Shown in pieces: positions 46,668 to 55,541 of a DNA stretch of 64,000 bases (position 1 is its first letter; every line of letters starts with the position of its first letter). The translations under genes were made by a program, and so were the position numbers. This DNA comes from Staphylococcus auricularis (lineage in GTDB: Bacteria > Bacillota > Bacilli > Staphylococcales > Staphylococcaceae): NCBI RefSeq assembly GCF_001500315.1, contig NZ_LLER01000001.1:99140-163139 (forward strand). Reading direction: 5' to 3'. Below the pieces are notes generated by a model. That model did no database searches, was not told where the DNA came from, and saw only the letters and a program-made list of their open reading frames with translations.

Positions 46668-47398
46668 TTGAATTACACAATATCAAGAAACAATTCGGCG
46701 ACAAAACCGTCATTAAAGGCATTGATTTAACGGTAGATCAAGGTGAAGTCGTGACGTTAATCGGTCGTTCAGGTTCGGGGAAAACGACGCTATTACGCAT
46801 GATGAATGCCCTTGAATTACCGACAGAAGGTACGGTTTATGTAAATGGCCAGACATATACGAACGATGATAAAAAATCTCAAATTCGTGTGCGTAAAGAG
46901 TCAGGCATGGTATTCCAAAGCTATAATCTCTTTCCACATAAAACTGCGCTTGAAAACGTGATTGAAGGTTTGGTCACTGTTAAGAAAATGAATAAAAAAG
47001 ATGCGAAAAATCGAGGACTCGAGCTGCTAGAAAAAGTAGGACTGACTGCAGTCAAAGATCAGCACCCCGCCGCGTTATCTGGTGGTCAACAACAACGTGT
47101 CGCAATCGCAAGAGCTTTAGCGATGAATCCGAAAGTCATGTTGTTTGATGAGCCTACATCTGCATTAGACCCTGAATTAGTAAACGAAGTATTTAAAGTG
47201 ATTAAAGAACTTGCTGAGGAAGGCATGACCATGGTCATCGTGACCCATGAAATGCGTTTCGCAAGGGAAGTCTCAAACAAGACCGTGTTTATTCATGAAG
47301 GTGTGATTGGAGAACAAGGAGATCCAGAGAAATTGTTCAATCATCCAGAGAGCCCAGAACTCCAACGCTTTTTAAATATGATACGTGAAGATGCCTAA
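46664..47398 (+). CDS. tcyC: Amino-acid ABC transporter ATP-binding protein, TcyC-like
   Basis: A 244-residue polar amino-acid ATPase: Walker [10 protein letters not shown] near residue 33, Q-loop [18 protein letters not shown] near 82, signature [15 protein letters not shown] near 135, Walker [16 protein letters not shown] near 157 and H-loop [12 protein letters not shown] near 192. The start overlaps the tcyB stop by four bases (ATGA). Confidence 0.9.
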   Translation: MIELHNIKKQFGDKTVIKGIDLTVDQGEVVTLIGRSGSGKTTLLRMMNALELPTEGTVYVNGQTYTNDDKKSQIRVRKESGMVFQSYNLFPHKTALENVIEGLVTVKKMNKKDAKNRGLELLEKVGLTAVKDQHPAALSGGQQQRVAIARALAMNPKVMLFDEPTSALDPELVNEVFKVIKELAEEGMTMVIVTHEMRFAREVSNKTVFIHEGVIGEQGDPEKLFNHPESPELQRFLNMIREDA

Positions 47399-47413
47399 TA
47401 TCTTAGTTGAATG

Positions 47414-47462
47414 ACCTCTAAAGATCTAAGTGATATGAAAATAGTTCTTTAGAGGTTTTTTG
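47414..47462 (+). terminator. Rho-independent terminator of tcyABC
   Basis: ACCTCTAAAGA (47414-47424) and TCTTTAGAGGT (47446-47456) form a perfect 11-bp stem followed by T5. Confidence 0.9.
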
Positions 47463-47471
47463 TATGCTTTT

Positions 47472-48704
47472 CTAAATGGATTGGCGTTCGTTCGATAAGT
47501 ATTTATTTACTGATACATAAATTCCTATTGCACCGATGACTAAAATGACTAGGGTATACATACTCATACCGAAAACATTTAAGAACGTTCCTAACAAAAT
47601 GCCGAAGCGGGCGAGGAGTTCTGCGAGACTGTAACCTAAATTACCGAGCGCAGAATAAGAACCTCTCAAACGTTCGGGAATCATCTTGTATCGTTTCTCT
47701 TGGATGACTGGAGAAAAGATAATTTCACCACTCGCAGCAATCATCATTGCGAGGATTAGAAACCAAAATGAATTAAGATATGTTAAATTGACATAACCTA
47801 AGATATAAAAGATTAAGCCGAATAAGAAAAAGTATTTTTCACTGAAAACATGATACCCTTTATGGATAATATAAGAGAGTAACACGATGGTTAATGTATT
47901 CGTAATCATGATGACTGAAAACATTTTAACGCCATCAATAGGTATGGATAAGAACGATATTTCTTGGAAGTTCTGTTGTAACCTTAAAGCGACATAAGAA
48001 GACATGGATAATTCTGCTGACATAATCAAACTGGTGGAGACTAGTAAGATCATGTATTGCTTATCTTTGAATACCTTGGCATAGTTGGTAAAAAGCGTTT
48101 TACTATTGTGGCGCGATTTTTGTGCTTTCTTTGTATCTTTAGGTAACCAAATTTTAAGTGATAGAAAGACGAGAAAGAATATGGCGGCTGCGACTAATAA
48201 GATGATGGATTTATTTGAATGATAAAGATAACCACATAAAAACATGCCCACTGCTATCGCAATGTTGTCCAACCAATAACCAAATTTGAAGACATAGTTT
48301 TCGACCTCTGGCGTGACGGCATCCATGACAATCGCATCCATCGCTGGAAATTGAAGGCCAAAGAAGATGACAAATATCGTATAAGCGATGCAAAAATAAA
48401 CGATATATTTCGGTCCGTCGACTAGGGTGAACGCCATTGCGAGTAACATCAATGACATAAAGAACTGATAGGTTAAGATGATTTTACGTTTCGCAAAGGT
48501 ATCGATGATATAACCGCCATAGAGATCGAGAGGAATGGTAGTTAAGACTAATAGCGATAAAAAGAGACCCGTAAACTGTGCGCTGATCATCTCAGTTAAA
48601 TAGAGTGCGATAAAGGGAAGAAACGCCGTTGTAATCATTTGTTGAAAGAAACCCGCAATCAGACTGACCTTTAATGTAGGATTTAATAGATTAAATTTAG
48701 ACAT
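47472..48704 (-). CDS. MFS transporter (tandem paralogue 1)
   Basis: A 410-residue major facilitator protein with about 12 helices. The start is ATG 48704 (MSKFNLLNPTLKVSL) behind GAAGGAG; an upstream TTG in frame lacks a ribosome site. Conserved points include LYGGYIIDTFAKRKIILTYQF, which occupies the position of the MFS loop 2-3 motif, AMDAIVMDAVTPEVENYVFKFGYW near residue 125-145, and ERLRGSYSALGNLGYSLAEL near 345. It is closely related along its whole length to the product of the upstream neighbour. The type resembles drug or metabolite exporters; the substrate is unknown. Confidence 0.8.
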   Translation of the reverse strand: MSKFNLLNPTLKVSLIAGFFQQMITTAFLPFIALYLTEMISAQFTGLFLSLLVLTTIPLDLYGGYIIDTFAKRKIILTYQFFMSLMLLAMAFTLVDGPKYIVYFCIAYTIFVIFFGLQFPAMDAIVMDAVTPEVENYVFKFGYWLDNIAIAVGMFLCGYLYHSNKSIILLVAAAIFFLVFLSLKIWLPKDTKKAQKSRHNSKTLFTNYAKVFKDKQYMILLVSTSLIMSAELSMSSYVALRLQQNFQEISFLSIPIDGVKMFSVIMITNTLTIVLLSYIIHKGYHVFSEKYFFLFGLIFYILGYVNLTYLNSFWFLILAMMIAASGEIIFSPVIQEKRYKMIPERLRGSYSALGNLGYSLAELLARFGILLGTFLNVFGMSMYTLVILVIGAIGIYVSVNKYLSNERQSI

Positions 48705-48805
48705 AAGCGGTTTCTCCTTCAATGTGGGCTGAAATGCTATATTTAAGTAGTTGAATCAGGGTGGTAAACTGAATGATCACATGATTATAATGAGCGTACC
48801 AAAGT

Positions 48806-50035
48806 TTAAACCGTTCTTCTATCTAACGGCCGATATACGGCGATATACATACAAATAGCACCGATTAAGATGATACACGTCATATAAATGCTCATGTCGA
48901 ATACACTTAAAAACGTACCTAGCAAGATACCGAAACGTGAAATCAGTTCAGAGAAATGAAAGCCTAACGAACCAAAAGCAGAATATGATCCGCGCATATC
49001 TTCTGGAATGAGCTTATATTGTTTTTCTTGATAGATCGGAGAATAAATGATTTCTCCACTCGTCGCAAGCAGCATAGCGATGAGTAACAATGAGAATGAA
49101 TTTAAATAGGTTAAACTGACATAACCAATGAGATAGAGTGCAAATCCTATGATAAGGAAATGTTTTTCTTTAAAGTATTTATTTCCTTGCAATATCACAT
49201 AAGAGAACAATACGACGCTGATGGTGTTCGTGACCATGAGAATTGAAAACATTTTGACGCCATCAATGTGAAAAGTAAATAGAGAAAAGCTTTCAAATGT
49301 ACGTTCCAATCTTAGTGCGACGTAAGAAGACATGGATAATTCCGCAGATAATAACAAACTGAAAGCGAACATTAACAGTATGTACGTTTTATCTTTAATG
49401 ACTTTGCCATAGTTTGAAAAGATATCTTTAATATTGTAGGATGATGCCATTTTTATGTGCGTCGTTTGTGGAATCCATTTCAATAAGGCTATAAATACGA
49501 GAAAGAAAGTAAGTGCAGCAATAAATAACATTAAAGCTTTATTCGACTGATAAAAGGCAGTTCCAAGCAGCATTCCGATAGCCGTTGCTGTATTATTTAG
49601 CCAATAACCAAATTTAAAAATGAACTTTTCAACGTCTGGTGTAACCGCATCCATGACAATGGCATCCATCTCTGGATGTTCTAGACTATTCAGGATAGTA
49701 AAGAAAACATATGCGATACAAAAATAAACGAGATACTCAGCCGGTTGGAGTAGTGCCATCGCCATACAAAATAACGCTACCGCCATGCCCAATTGATAAG
49801 TGAGTACGAGATGCCGCTTTGAAAAGTGATCCACAATATGACCACTAACCAATGAGATAGGCAATGTAATAATTACGAGAACGGATAAAAAGATACCCGA
49901 GAATCGCGCATTCACCATGTCTGAAAGATACAAAGCGATAAAAGGAAGAAATGCTGTTGTGATAATGCTCTGGAAAAAAGAAGAAATCAGACTGACTTTT
50001 AAAGTAACATTCATCGAGTTAAATTTCTGAATCAT
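48806..50035 (-). CDS. MFS transporter (tandem paralogue 2)
   Basis: A 409-residue major facilitator protein starting at ATG 50035 behind AGGAG. It shares the segments NVTLKVSLISSFFQS, LVSGHIVDHFSKRHLVLTYQL, MDAIVMDAVTPDVEKFIFKFGYW and DMRGSYSAFGSLGFHFSEL with paralogue 1, at equal spacing, so the two arose by tandem duplication. The 101-bp gap between them shows no strong terminator, and they are probably co-transcribed. The substrate is unknown. Confidence 0.8.
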   Translation of the reverse strand: MIQKFNSMNVTLKVSLISSFFQSIITTAFLPFIALYLSDMVNARFSGIFLSVLVIITLPISLVSGHIVDHFSKRHLVLTYQLGMAVALFCMAMALLQPAEYLVYFCIAYVFFTILNSLEHPEMDAIVMDAVTPDVEKFIFKFGYWLNNTATAIGMLLGTAFYQSNKALMLFIAALTFFLVFIALLKWIPQTTHIKMASSYNIKDIFSNYGKVIKDKTYILLMFAFSLLLSAELSMSSYVALRLERTFESFSLFTFHIDGVKMFSILMVTNTISVVLFSYVILQGNKYFKEKHFLIIGFALYLIGYVSLTYLNSFSLLLIAMLLATSGEIIYSPIYQEKQYKLIPEDMRGSYSAFGSLGFHFSELISRFGILLGTFLSVFDMSIYMTCIILIGAICMYIAVYRPLDRRTV

Positions 50036-50177
50036 CGCATCGCTCCTGACAAGTGAATTCTACAATTTTGTATATTCTGAAAATTAAGGTATTAATATTA
50101 TATAACCATAAAAGGTGTAGCTTTTCAATATTATTTTTATGATGATTGAGAAGGGATAGCGAGATATTTTAAACAAA

Positions 50178-50217
50178 ATAAAAAAACTGCCGACAAAGCT
50201 TGACCTTGCCGACAGTT
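50178..50217 (-). terminator. Rho-independent terminator of nox
   Basis: The stem AACTGCCGACAA (50185-50196) with TTGCCGACAGTT (50206-50217) pairs with wobbles when read on the minus strand, where it ends in a T-run. Confidence 0.85.
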
Positions 50218-50260
50218 GAATACATTTAATTTAAATTGAATTGCTCATGCGATGGACGCA

Positions 50261-51619
50261 TTAGAATAACATTTGGTCGCTACCGTGAGTTTCGCCAAGT
50301 GCTTCTTGAGCAAGTACGTTAAGATAGTTCCAAGGACGGTCGAAATCTGGTTGGAAGAAGAAGTCAGCCATAGCAAGTTGTTCTAATGTCCAACCTGCAG
50401 AGATTGCAACTGAGATTGTGTTGATAGATTCAACTAAGTCTTCTTTAGACATGATTTGACCACCTAAGATACGGTGACTATCTTTATCGTAAACCACTTT
50501 CATGTGAACTTTTGTTTCGTCTTGCATGAATTTAGGTCTTACAAGTTCTTCAACATAAGTTGCACCTAAATTACCGTCGTATACGGGTGCTTCAGTTTCG
50601 TGTAAACCAGTTTGACCGAAGTTGTAGTCAAATAGGCGTAAACCAGAAGTACCAGATACGCGTGGCATTTCCATTTCGCTACCAGTCATGTTTTTCGCAG
50701 CTACAACACCTTGACGACGAGAGTTAGTAGCAAGTGCGATATAACGTTCTTCTTCAACTGGTGCGTAAGGGATTAATGTTGCGTCACCACCAGCGTAGAT
50801 GTCTTCAACAGAAGTTTGTTGTTTTCTGTCGATTTTAATCATGCCGAGGTCGTTTAATTCAACTTTATCAGCTAACCATTCAGTTGAAGGTTTAACACCG
50901 ATTGCGAAGAGTACTGTGTCTGCTTCGTATTCGTTTTTATCTGTAACAATTTTAGTTACGTCACCGTTTTCGCCTTCTACTTTTTTAACCATTTCGCCAC
51001 CAACGAAGTCTAAGCCATGTTCTTTGGCGTTATCTTCTAAGATTGAAGTGAATTCTTCATCTAAATAAGTTGGTAAAATACGATCCGTTACGTCGATGAT
51101 TTTAGTATCAGCACCTGCTTTAGTGAATGCTTCAGCAGCTTCGATACCAATGTAGCCACCACCAACTACGACAACTTTTTTCGCTTCAGATAAACGGTCT
51201 TTAATTTTACCTGCCCAGTCACGGCCACGCATGAAGAAGATATTGTTGTATTCATCAAGACCTTCAACAGGTGGTACGTTAGGTACGCCACCAGGACTTA
51301 AGAAGAGTTTATCGTAAGACTCTGTATATTGTTCACCATTGTGGTCAACAGTTACAGTTTTATTGTCACTATCTAAATCAACAACTTCTGATTCAGTGTG
51401 TACGTTAACACCTTGTTTTTCGTAAGATGCTTCGTTTGCATAATGAAGAGAATCTAATGAAGGTGATACATCTTCTAAATAGCTTTGAATACCACATGAT
51501 AGGAATGAAGGTTTGTCACCTTTTTCGAATAAATGAATTTCAGCTTCTTTGTCATCTTTTAAAACTGTTTGAATTACTTCGAAACCAGCATGTGAACTTC
51601 CGACTACTACATATTTCAT
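50261..51619 (-). CDS. nox: NADH oxidase / CoA-disulfide reductase-family flavoprotein, Nox-like
   Basis: A 452-residue FAD- and NAD(P)H-binding protein. The FAD fold is YVVVGSSHAGFEV with the family His10; the single redox-active Cys42 lies in SFLSCGIQSYL; the NAD-binding fold VVVVGGGYIGIEAAEAF is near residue 150; the second FAD motif EDIYAGGDATLI is near 280. SFLSCG and His10 fit water-forming NADH oxidases better than CoA-disulfide reductases (SFxNC). It would remove oxygen and regenerate NAD+ in the cytoplasm. A Rex-like site and a cre-like site lie about 100-130 bp upstream, which fits NADH and carbon control. The gene is monocistronic. Confidence 0.85.
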   Translation of the reverse strand: MKYVVVGSSHAGFEVIQTVLKDDKEAEIHLFEKGDKPSFLSCGIQSYLEDVSPSLDSLHYANEASYEKQGVNVHTESEVVDLDSDNKTVTVDHNGEQYTESYDKLFLSPGGVPNVPPVEGLDEYNNIFFMRGRDWAGKIKDRLSEAKKVVVVGGGYIGIEAAEAFTKAGADTKIIDVTDRILPTYLDEEFTSILEDNAKEHGLDFVGGEMVKKVEGENGDVTKIVTDKNEYEADTVLFAIGVKPSTEWLADKVELNDLGMIKIDRKQQTSVEDIYAGGDATLIPYAPVEEERYIALATNSRRQGVVAAKNMTGSEMEMPRVSGTSGLRLFDYNFGQTGLHETEAPVYDGNLGATYVEELVRPKFMQDETKVHMKVVYDKDSHRILGGQIMSKEDLVESINTISVAISAGWTLEQLAMADFFFQPDFDRPWNYLNVLAQEALGETHGSDQMLF

Positions 51620-51721
51620 AATATTGATAACCTCCTCGTTGTTTCTTGAAAGATTTATATTAAATGTCTTTAACTTTGCCGTTACTTATATTGTTTATCA
51701 CAAAATAATAATTCTAATCAT

Positions 51722-51735
51722 GGGAAACGTTTTCT
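51722..51735. promoter_or_regulatory. cre-like site upstream of nox
   Basis: GGGAAACGTTTTCT keeps the central AAACGTTT of the cre consensus but differs at the ends. It abuts the Rex-like site. Confidence 0.35.
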
Positions 51736-51752
51736 TATGAGAAATGTCACAA
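51735..51752. promoter_or_regulatory. Rex-like operator upstream of nox
   Basis: TTATGA-N6-TCACAA matches the Rex consensus TTGTGA-W6-TCACAA at 11 of the 12 half-site bases. It lies 116 bp before the nox start. The remainder of 51620-51992 shows no gene. Confidence 0.55.
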
Positions 51753-51992
51753 AATATTCATAAAAACCATGTTTGAAATGATTAAAGTTTATTCTCAAAT
51801 ACGCCATAACTGTTCGACGACTTGCAGTGGGATAAACAATTTCGCTGCATGTTCTAGTTTAACAACTCAGAACCCGTGATAGCAAATCTATGAATCGGAA
51901 AATAAACTTGATACAATAAAAGTGAAAGAATGATAATTAACAGTTAGCAAATGAGAATAGCAGGGATGTTATTGAGAAAGGGGGATGACAAT

Positions 51993-53168
51993 TTGCTAAA
52001 AAAATGGATGCGCTTGGTCGCAATATGCATACTTATGGTTACGATGGTGAGTACAGATACATATGCAGCATCAAATCCAGTCGATGATGCTAACAAGGTC
52101 GCTGAACAACCGATATCAGAACAATTTCAACCAAAATCAGTGATGATTGCAAGTCAGACGGGACAGGTTTTGTATGATTATCACCCAAATGAAGAGACTG
52201 ATCCTGCTTCATTAACTAAGGTCATGACGATGTACCTTACGTTAGACGCGATGAAACGTGGTGATATCAAAGGGTCAGATGAAATTAAAATTACACAGGA
52301 ATATCAGAAGATGACAGAATTACCTAATCTATCGGCCAGTCCGTTAAAAGTGGGCGAATCTTATACTGTAGACCAATTTTTAGACCAAATTACACTAAAA
52401 TCAAGTAACGCTGCTACATTGATCCTCGCAGATAAAATTTCTGGTGATAGTTCTAAGTTTACAGACCAAATGAATGAAAAAGCGAAAAAATTAGGCATGA
52501 CGCACACACATTTTACAAATCCAACAGGAGCAGACACGAAATTATTAGAGGAATTTGCACCCAAAGCTTATAAAGATGAAGGTAAAACGACCTCCACTGC
52601 ACGTGATATGAATAAACTTATGTATCACATTATTAAAACCCATCCCAACGTACTTCAATATAGTAAGAAAACGTCTGCGAAACAACATGGTGAAGTGTTA
52701 ACACCTAAAAATACTTCATTGAAAGGCCAAGAAAACGAACTAAGAGGGGCAGATGGTTTAAAAACAGGTACGAGCGACGATGGATATAACTTAGCATTAA
52801 CGGCAAAACGCGATGGACTTAGATTAAATGAGACGATCTTAAATGTTCAACCGTATCCAGATCAAGCTGCTGAAAATGCACGCCACTTGATCGCAAATGC
52901 GTTGATGGAACAACAGTTTCAAGATTATGAGTATAAAAAAGTGTTAAGCAAAGGTGAACATAAAATCAATGATCACCGTTATAATGTGAAAGCAGATTTA
53001 TATGACGTCGTGCCTAAAGATATGGATCAAGTGAAATTTAAAGTAAATGATAATGATGAAATCTATGTAGACTATCCTAGACAATTTATAAAAGGGACAC
53101 ATGCGCCCAAGGTAAAGGCTGACAAAGAAAACGCCTTTACCTCATTTTTTAAAGATCTATTTGAATAA
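51993..53168 (+). CDS. pbp4: D-alanyl-D-alanine carboxypeptidase, PBP4/DacA-like, without C-terminal membrane helix
   Basis: A 391-residue secreted penicillin-binding protein. The start is taken as TTG 51993 (LLKKWMRLVAICILM in sequence, Met at position 1) because AAAGGGGG lies at the right distance; an upstream ATG at 51951 in frame lacks one. The signal peptide ends near AYAAS. Active-site motifs: SLTK (nucleophile Ser73, Lys76), SSN (137-139) and KTG in GLKTGTSDDGYN near 255. S. aureus PBP4 is about 431 residues and ends in a membrane helix; this protein ends in TSFFKDLFE, a possible amphipathic helix. It would trim or cross-link peptidoglycan stems. The symbol is by similarity; a DacA-type name is equally fair. 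Confidence 0.78.
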   Translation: MLKKWMRLVAICILMVTMVSTDTYAASNPVDDANKVAEQPISEQFQPKSVMIASQTGQVLYDYHPNEETDPASLTKVMTMYLTLDAMKRGDIKGSDEIKITQEYQKMTELPNLSASPLKVGESYTVDQFLDQITLKSSNAATLILADKISGDSSKFTDQMNEKAKKLGMTHTHFTNPTGADTKLLEEFAPKAYKDEGKTTSTARDMNKLMYHIIKTHPNVLQYSKKTSAKQHGEVLTPKNTSLKGQENELRGADGLKTGTSDDGYNLALTAKRDGLRLNETILNVQPYPDQAAENARHLIANALMEQQFQDYEYKKVLSKGEHKINDHRYNVKADLYDVVPKDMDQVKFKVNDNDEIYVDYPRQFIKGTHAPKVKADKENAFTSFFKDLFE

Positions 53169-53270
53169 TGTGGCTGGGAGTACTCATGCCCCATTTTTAT
53201 ATGTTAATCGGTCGATAGTGCTACGTATTCACTGCCAAAAATAAAATTTTAGAAAATTTTTAAAATACGG

Positions 53271-53300
53271 TTGACGTTTGCAATCGCTAAATGCTAGGCT
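53271..53300 (+). promoter_or_regulatory. Promoter of the SAM-riboswitch transcript
   Basis: -35 TTGACG (53271-53276), an 18-bp spacer and an extended -10 TGC-TAGGCT (53292-53300), about 27 bp before the aptamer. Confidence 0.65.
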
Positions 53301-53326
53301 TATAACAATTCAATAAAAAGTAACAA

Positions 53327-53417
53327 CTCTTATCAAGAGAGGTGGAGGGATGTGCCCGATGAAGCCCAGCAACCGTCATTATATGAAAAGGTGCTAAATC
53401 ACATGTGGTTAAGAGAG
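53327..53417 (+). ncRNA. SAM-I (S-box) riboswitch aptamer
   Basis: The segment contains the diagnostic S-box landmarks in order: CTCTTATCAAGAG at the 5' side of P1/P2, GGTGGAGGGA, GCCCGATGAAGCCC-AGCAACC, and GGTGCTAAATC, closing with AAGAGAG. It lies before a terminator and metQ. High S-adenosylmethionine should favour the terminator and turn the gene off. Confidence 0.93.
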
Positions 53418-53493
53418 AAAATAAGGTTCAATCTATTTTAGATTGATGTACTTGTCCAATCATTATTTAACCCTGAAGATGAGAGAAAGGCTC

Positions 53494-53533
53494 AGAACTT
53501 TCTCTACATCGATAGAGGAAGTTCTTTTTTTGA
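53494..53533 (+). terminator. Riboswitch-controlled terminator before metQ
   Basis: AGAACTTTCTC (53494-53504) and GAGGAAGTTCT (53515-53525) form an 11-bp stem with one wobble, followed by T7, 34 bp before the metQ start. It is the expression platform of the S-box. Confidence 0.88.
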
Positions 53534-53566
53534 ATACATCAAGCTTTAGAAATGAGGTTATTGTGT

Positions 53567-54382
53567 ATGAAAAAGAGTCTATTATTCATAGGTGTCGTGA
53601 TTTTCAGTATTGTATTAACTGCTTGTGGTAAAGCGGATTCTGAAGACAAAAATATTACGGTCGCAGCTTCACCAACGCCACATGGTGAGATACTGAAACA
53701 TGTCCAAGATGAAATGAAAGATAAAGGGTACACATTAGAAATTAAGGAAGTCAATGACTACAAAGTACCTAATAAATTACTCGATAAAGATGATGTGGAT
53801 GCGAATTTCTTCCAGCACACACCTTACTTAAAAGAAGAGAAAAAATCCCATCACTATCAAATTGAAGAAGTTGGTAAAGTGTTTACGACACCTATGGGCG
53901 TTTACAGTAAGAAACATAAAAATCTTAAAGAGCTCCCAGATGGTGCGAAAATTTATGTATCAAACAATCCTGCTGAAGAAGGTCGTTTCTTATCATTTTT
54001 CGTAAATGAAGGGCTCATTAAATTAAAAGATGGGGTTAAACCAGAAAATGCGAAATTTGAGGACATTGCAGAGAACAAAAAACATTTAGAGTTCAATCAC
54101 CAACAAGGCGCTGAATTTTTACCGAAAACGTACAACAACAATGAAGGTGACGCAGTGATTATGAACTCAAATTATGCGATAGATAACGGATTGACACCGC
54201 ATAAAGATGCGATTGCTGTAGAAGATGAATCCTCACCGTTTGCGAATATTTTAGCCGTTAAAGAAGGACATAAAGATGATGAAAAATTCCAAACACTGAT
54301 TAAATTATTGCAATCAGAAGATACCAAACAATTTATTAGAGATGAATTTGATAAAGATGTCATTCCGTATGAAGGAAAATAA
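53567..54382 (+). CDS. metQ: Methionine ABC transporter substrate-binding lipoprotein, MetQ-like
   Basis: A 271-residue lipoprotein of the NlpA family with lipobox LTAC (Cys near 19). The start is ATG 53567 (MKKSLLFIGV) behind GAGG; an upstream in-frame start lacks a site. Family segments are ASPTPHGEILKHVQ, EVNDYKVPNKLLDKDDVDANFFQHTPYL, IYVSNNPAEEGRFL, and DAVIMNSNYAIDNGL near residue 190. It binds methionine outside the membrane. The S-box upstream confirms methionine control. The partner ATPase and permease genes (metN, metP) are not beside it, and a terminator follows, so it is an orphan binding protein here. Confidence 0.88.
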   Translation: MKKSLLFIGVVIFSIVLTACGKADSEDKNITVAASPTPHGEILKHVQDEMKDKGYTLEIKEVNDYKVPNKLLDKDDVDANFFQHTPYLKEEKKSHHYQIEEVGKVFTTPMGVYSKKHKNLKELPDGAKIYVSNNPAEEGRFLSFFVNEGLIKLKDGVKPENAKFEDIAENKKHLEFNHQQGAEFLPKTYNNNEGDAVIMNSNYAIDNGLTPHKDAIAVEDESSPFANILAVKEGHKDDEKFQTLIKLLQSEDTKQFIRDEFDKDVIPYEGK

Positions 54383-54443
54383 TTCGGGATGACCATAAAG
54401 AATTTTATTTTCAACTAGAGCTTCATTGAATACGGCATACTAC

Positions 54444-54486
54444 GGGCTTGTGAATCTTGCAAAACAGGGTCATGAGTCCTTTTTGT
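54444..54486 (+). terminator. Rho-independent terminator of metQ
   Basis: GGGCTTGTGA (54444-54453) pairs with TCATGAGTCC (54470-54479) with wobbles, followed by T5. Confidence 0.7.
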
Positions 54487-54535
54487 TTTAGCCAAAATAT
54501 AATAATGGACATTATTATTAGCAACTTACAAATAG

Positions 54536-54564
54536 TTGTATTTATCTGGCTATTAGTTTATAAT
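54536..54564 (+). promoter_or_regulatory. Promoter of mccAB
   Basis: -35 TTGTAT (54536-54541), a 17-bp spacer and -10 TATAAT (54559-54564). Confidence 0.75.
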
Positions 54565-54586
54565 TCTTATCATATAAGTAAGAATT
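54562..54586. promoter_or_regulatory. Inverted repeat overlapping the mccAB -10 box (candidate CymR-type operator)
   Basis: AATTCTTA and TAAGAATT are perfect 8-bp arms separated by nine bases; the left arm covers the end of the -10 box. The mccAB genes are controlled by the cysteine repressor CymR in staphylococci and bacilli, so CymR is the natural candidate, although I did not match a formal consensus. Confidence 0.5.
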
Positions 54587-54643
54587 AAACAGATGGCAAA
54601 AGACATGAAACATGTCAGAAATTAAGGAAACTGGAGATTTGCT

Positions 54644-55540
54644 ATGAATACATATGACTTAATCGGGCATACGCCACTGGTATTATTAACGTCATTTAGC
54701 GATGAAAATGTACAAATCTATGCCAAGTTAGAACAATTTAATCCAGGTGGAAGTGTCAAAGATCGTTTGGGTAAATTTTTAATAGAACAAGCGATGGAAG
54801 ATGACGCGTTAAAACCCGGTGGCACCATTGTTGAAGCAACGGCAGGAAACACTGGTATTGGTTTAACGCTCGCGGCAAATAGACAAAACATCAAAACGGT
54901 TATTTTTGCACCTGAAGGCTTTTCTGAAGAGAAGATTGACATCATGAAAGCACTCGGTGCGACGGTTTATCGTACGGCGCAATCAGAGGGGATGACTGGT
55001 GCACAACAAGCTGCAAAAGCTTATGCTACAGAACATGATGCCTTTTATACACAACAATTTGAGACAGCCTACAATCCGCAAGCATATGTGCATACACTCG
55101 GACCAGAGTTAACCGATGCATTAGACCACATTGATTACTTTGTGGCTGGTGTCGGTTCAGGTGGTACGTTTACAGGGGTTGCGCAACATCTCCAAAACTT
55201 TGATGTCAAGAATATTATTGTTGAACCAGAAGGCTCGATATTGAATGGTGGACCGCAACATGATCATGATATTGAAGGCATTGGTTCAGAAAAATGGCCG
55301 ACATTTTTACCTAAAGCGCTCGTTGACGGTATTAAGACAGTGAGCGACAAAGCAGCTTTTGACAATGTAAAGCGGTTGGCAAAGCGAGAAGGATTACTCG
55401 TAGGTAGTTCTTCAGGAGCTGCATTACAAGGTGCGCTCGAGTTGAAGAATGAAATTACAAAAGGTGTTATCGTCACTATTTTTCCAGATGGTAGTGATCG
55501 ATATATGTCTCAACGTATTTTTAACTATGAGGAGGAATAA
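54644..55540 (+). CDS. mccA: O-acetylserine-dependent cystathionine beta-synthase / cysteine synthase family, MccA-like
   Basis: A 298-residue PLP enzyme. The PLP Lys is in NPGGSVKDRLG near residue 40; the phosphate-binding loop region is EATAGNTGIGLTLAA near 65; the GVGSGGTFTGVA motif is near 170. It adds homocysteine or sulfide to an activated serine. With mccB directly downstream (1-bp gap) it forms the reverse transsulfuration pair that makes cysteine from homocysteine. The alternative is a plain cysteine synthase (CysM). The start ATG 54644 follows GGAGA. Confidence 0.86.
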   Translation: MNTYDLIGHTPLVLLTSFSDENVQIYAKLEQFNPGGSVKDRLGKFLIEQAMEDDALKPGGTIVEATAGNTGIGLTLAANRQNIKTVIFAPEGFSEEKIDIMKALGATVYRTAQSEGMTGAQQAAKAYATEHDAFYTQQFETAYNPQAYVHTLGPELTDALDHIDYFVAGVGSGGTFTGVAQHLQNFDVKNIIVEPEGSILNGGPQHDHDIEGIGSEKWPTFLPKALVDGIKTVSDKAAFDNVKRLAKREGLLVGSSSGAALQGALELKNEITKGVIVTIFPDGSDRYMSQRIFNYEEE

Positions 55541-55541
55541 T

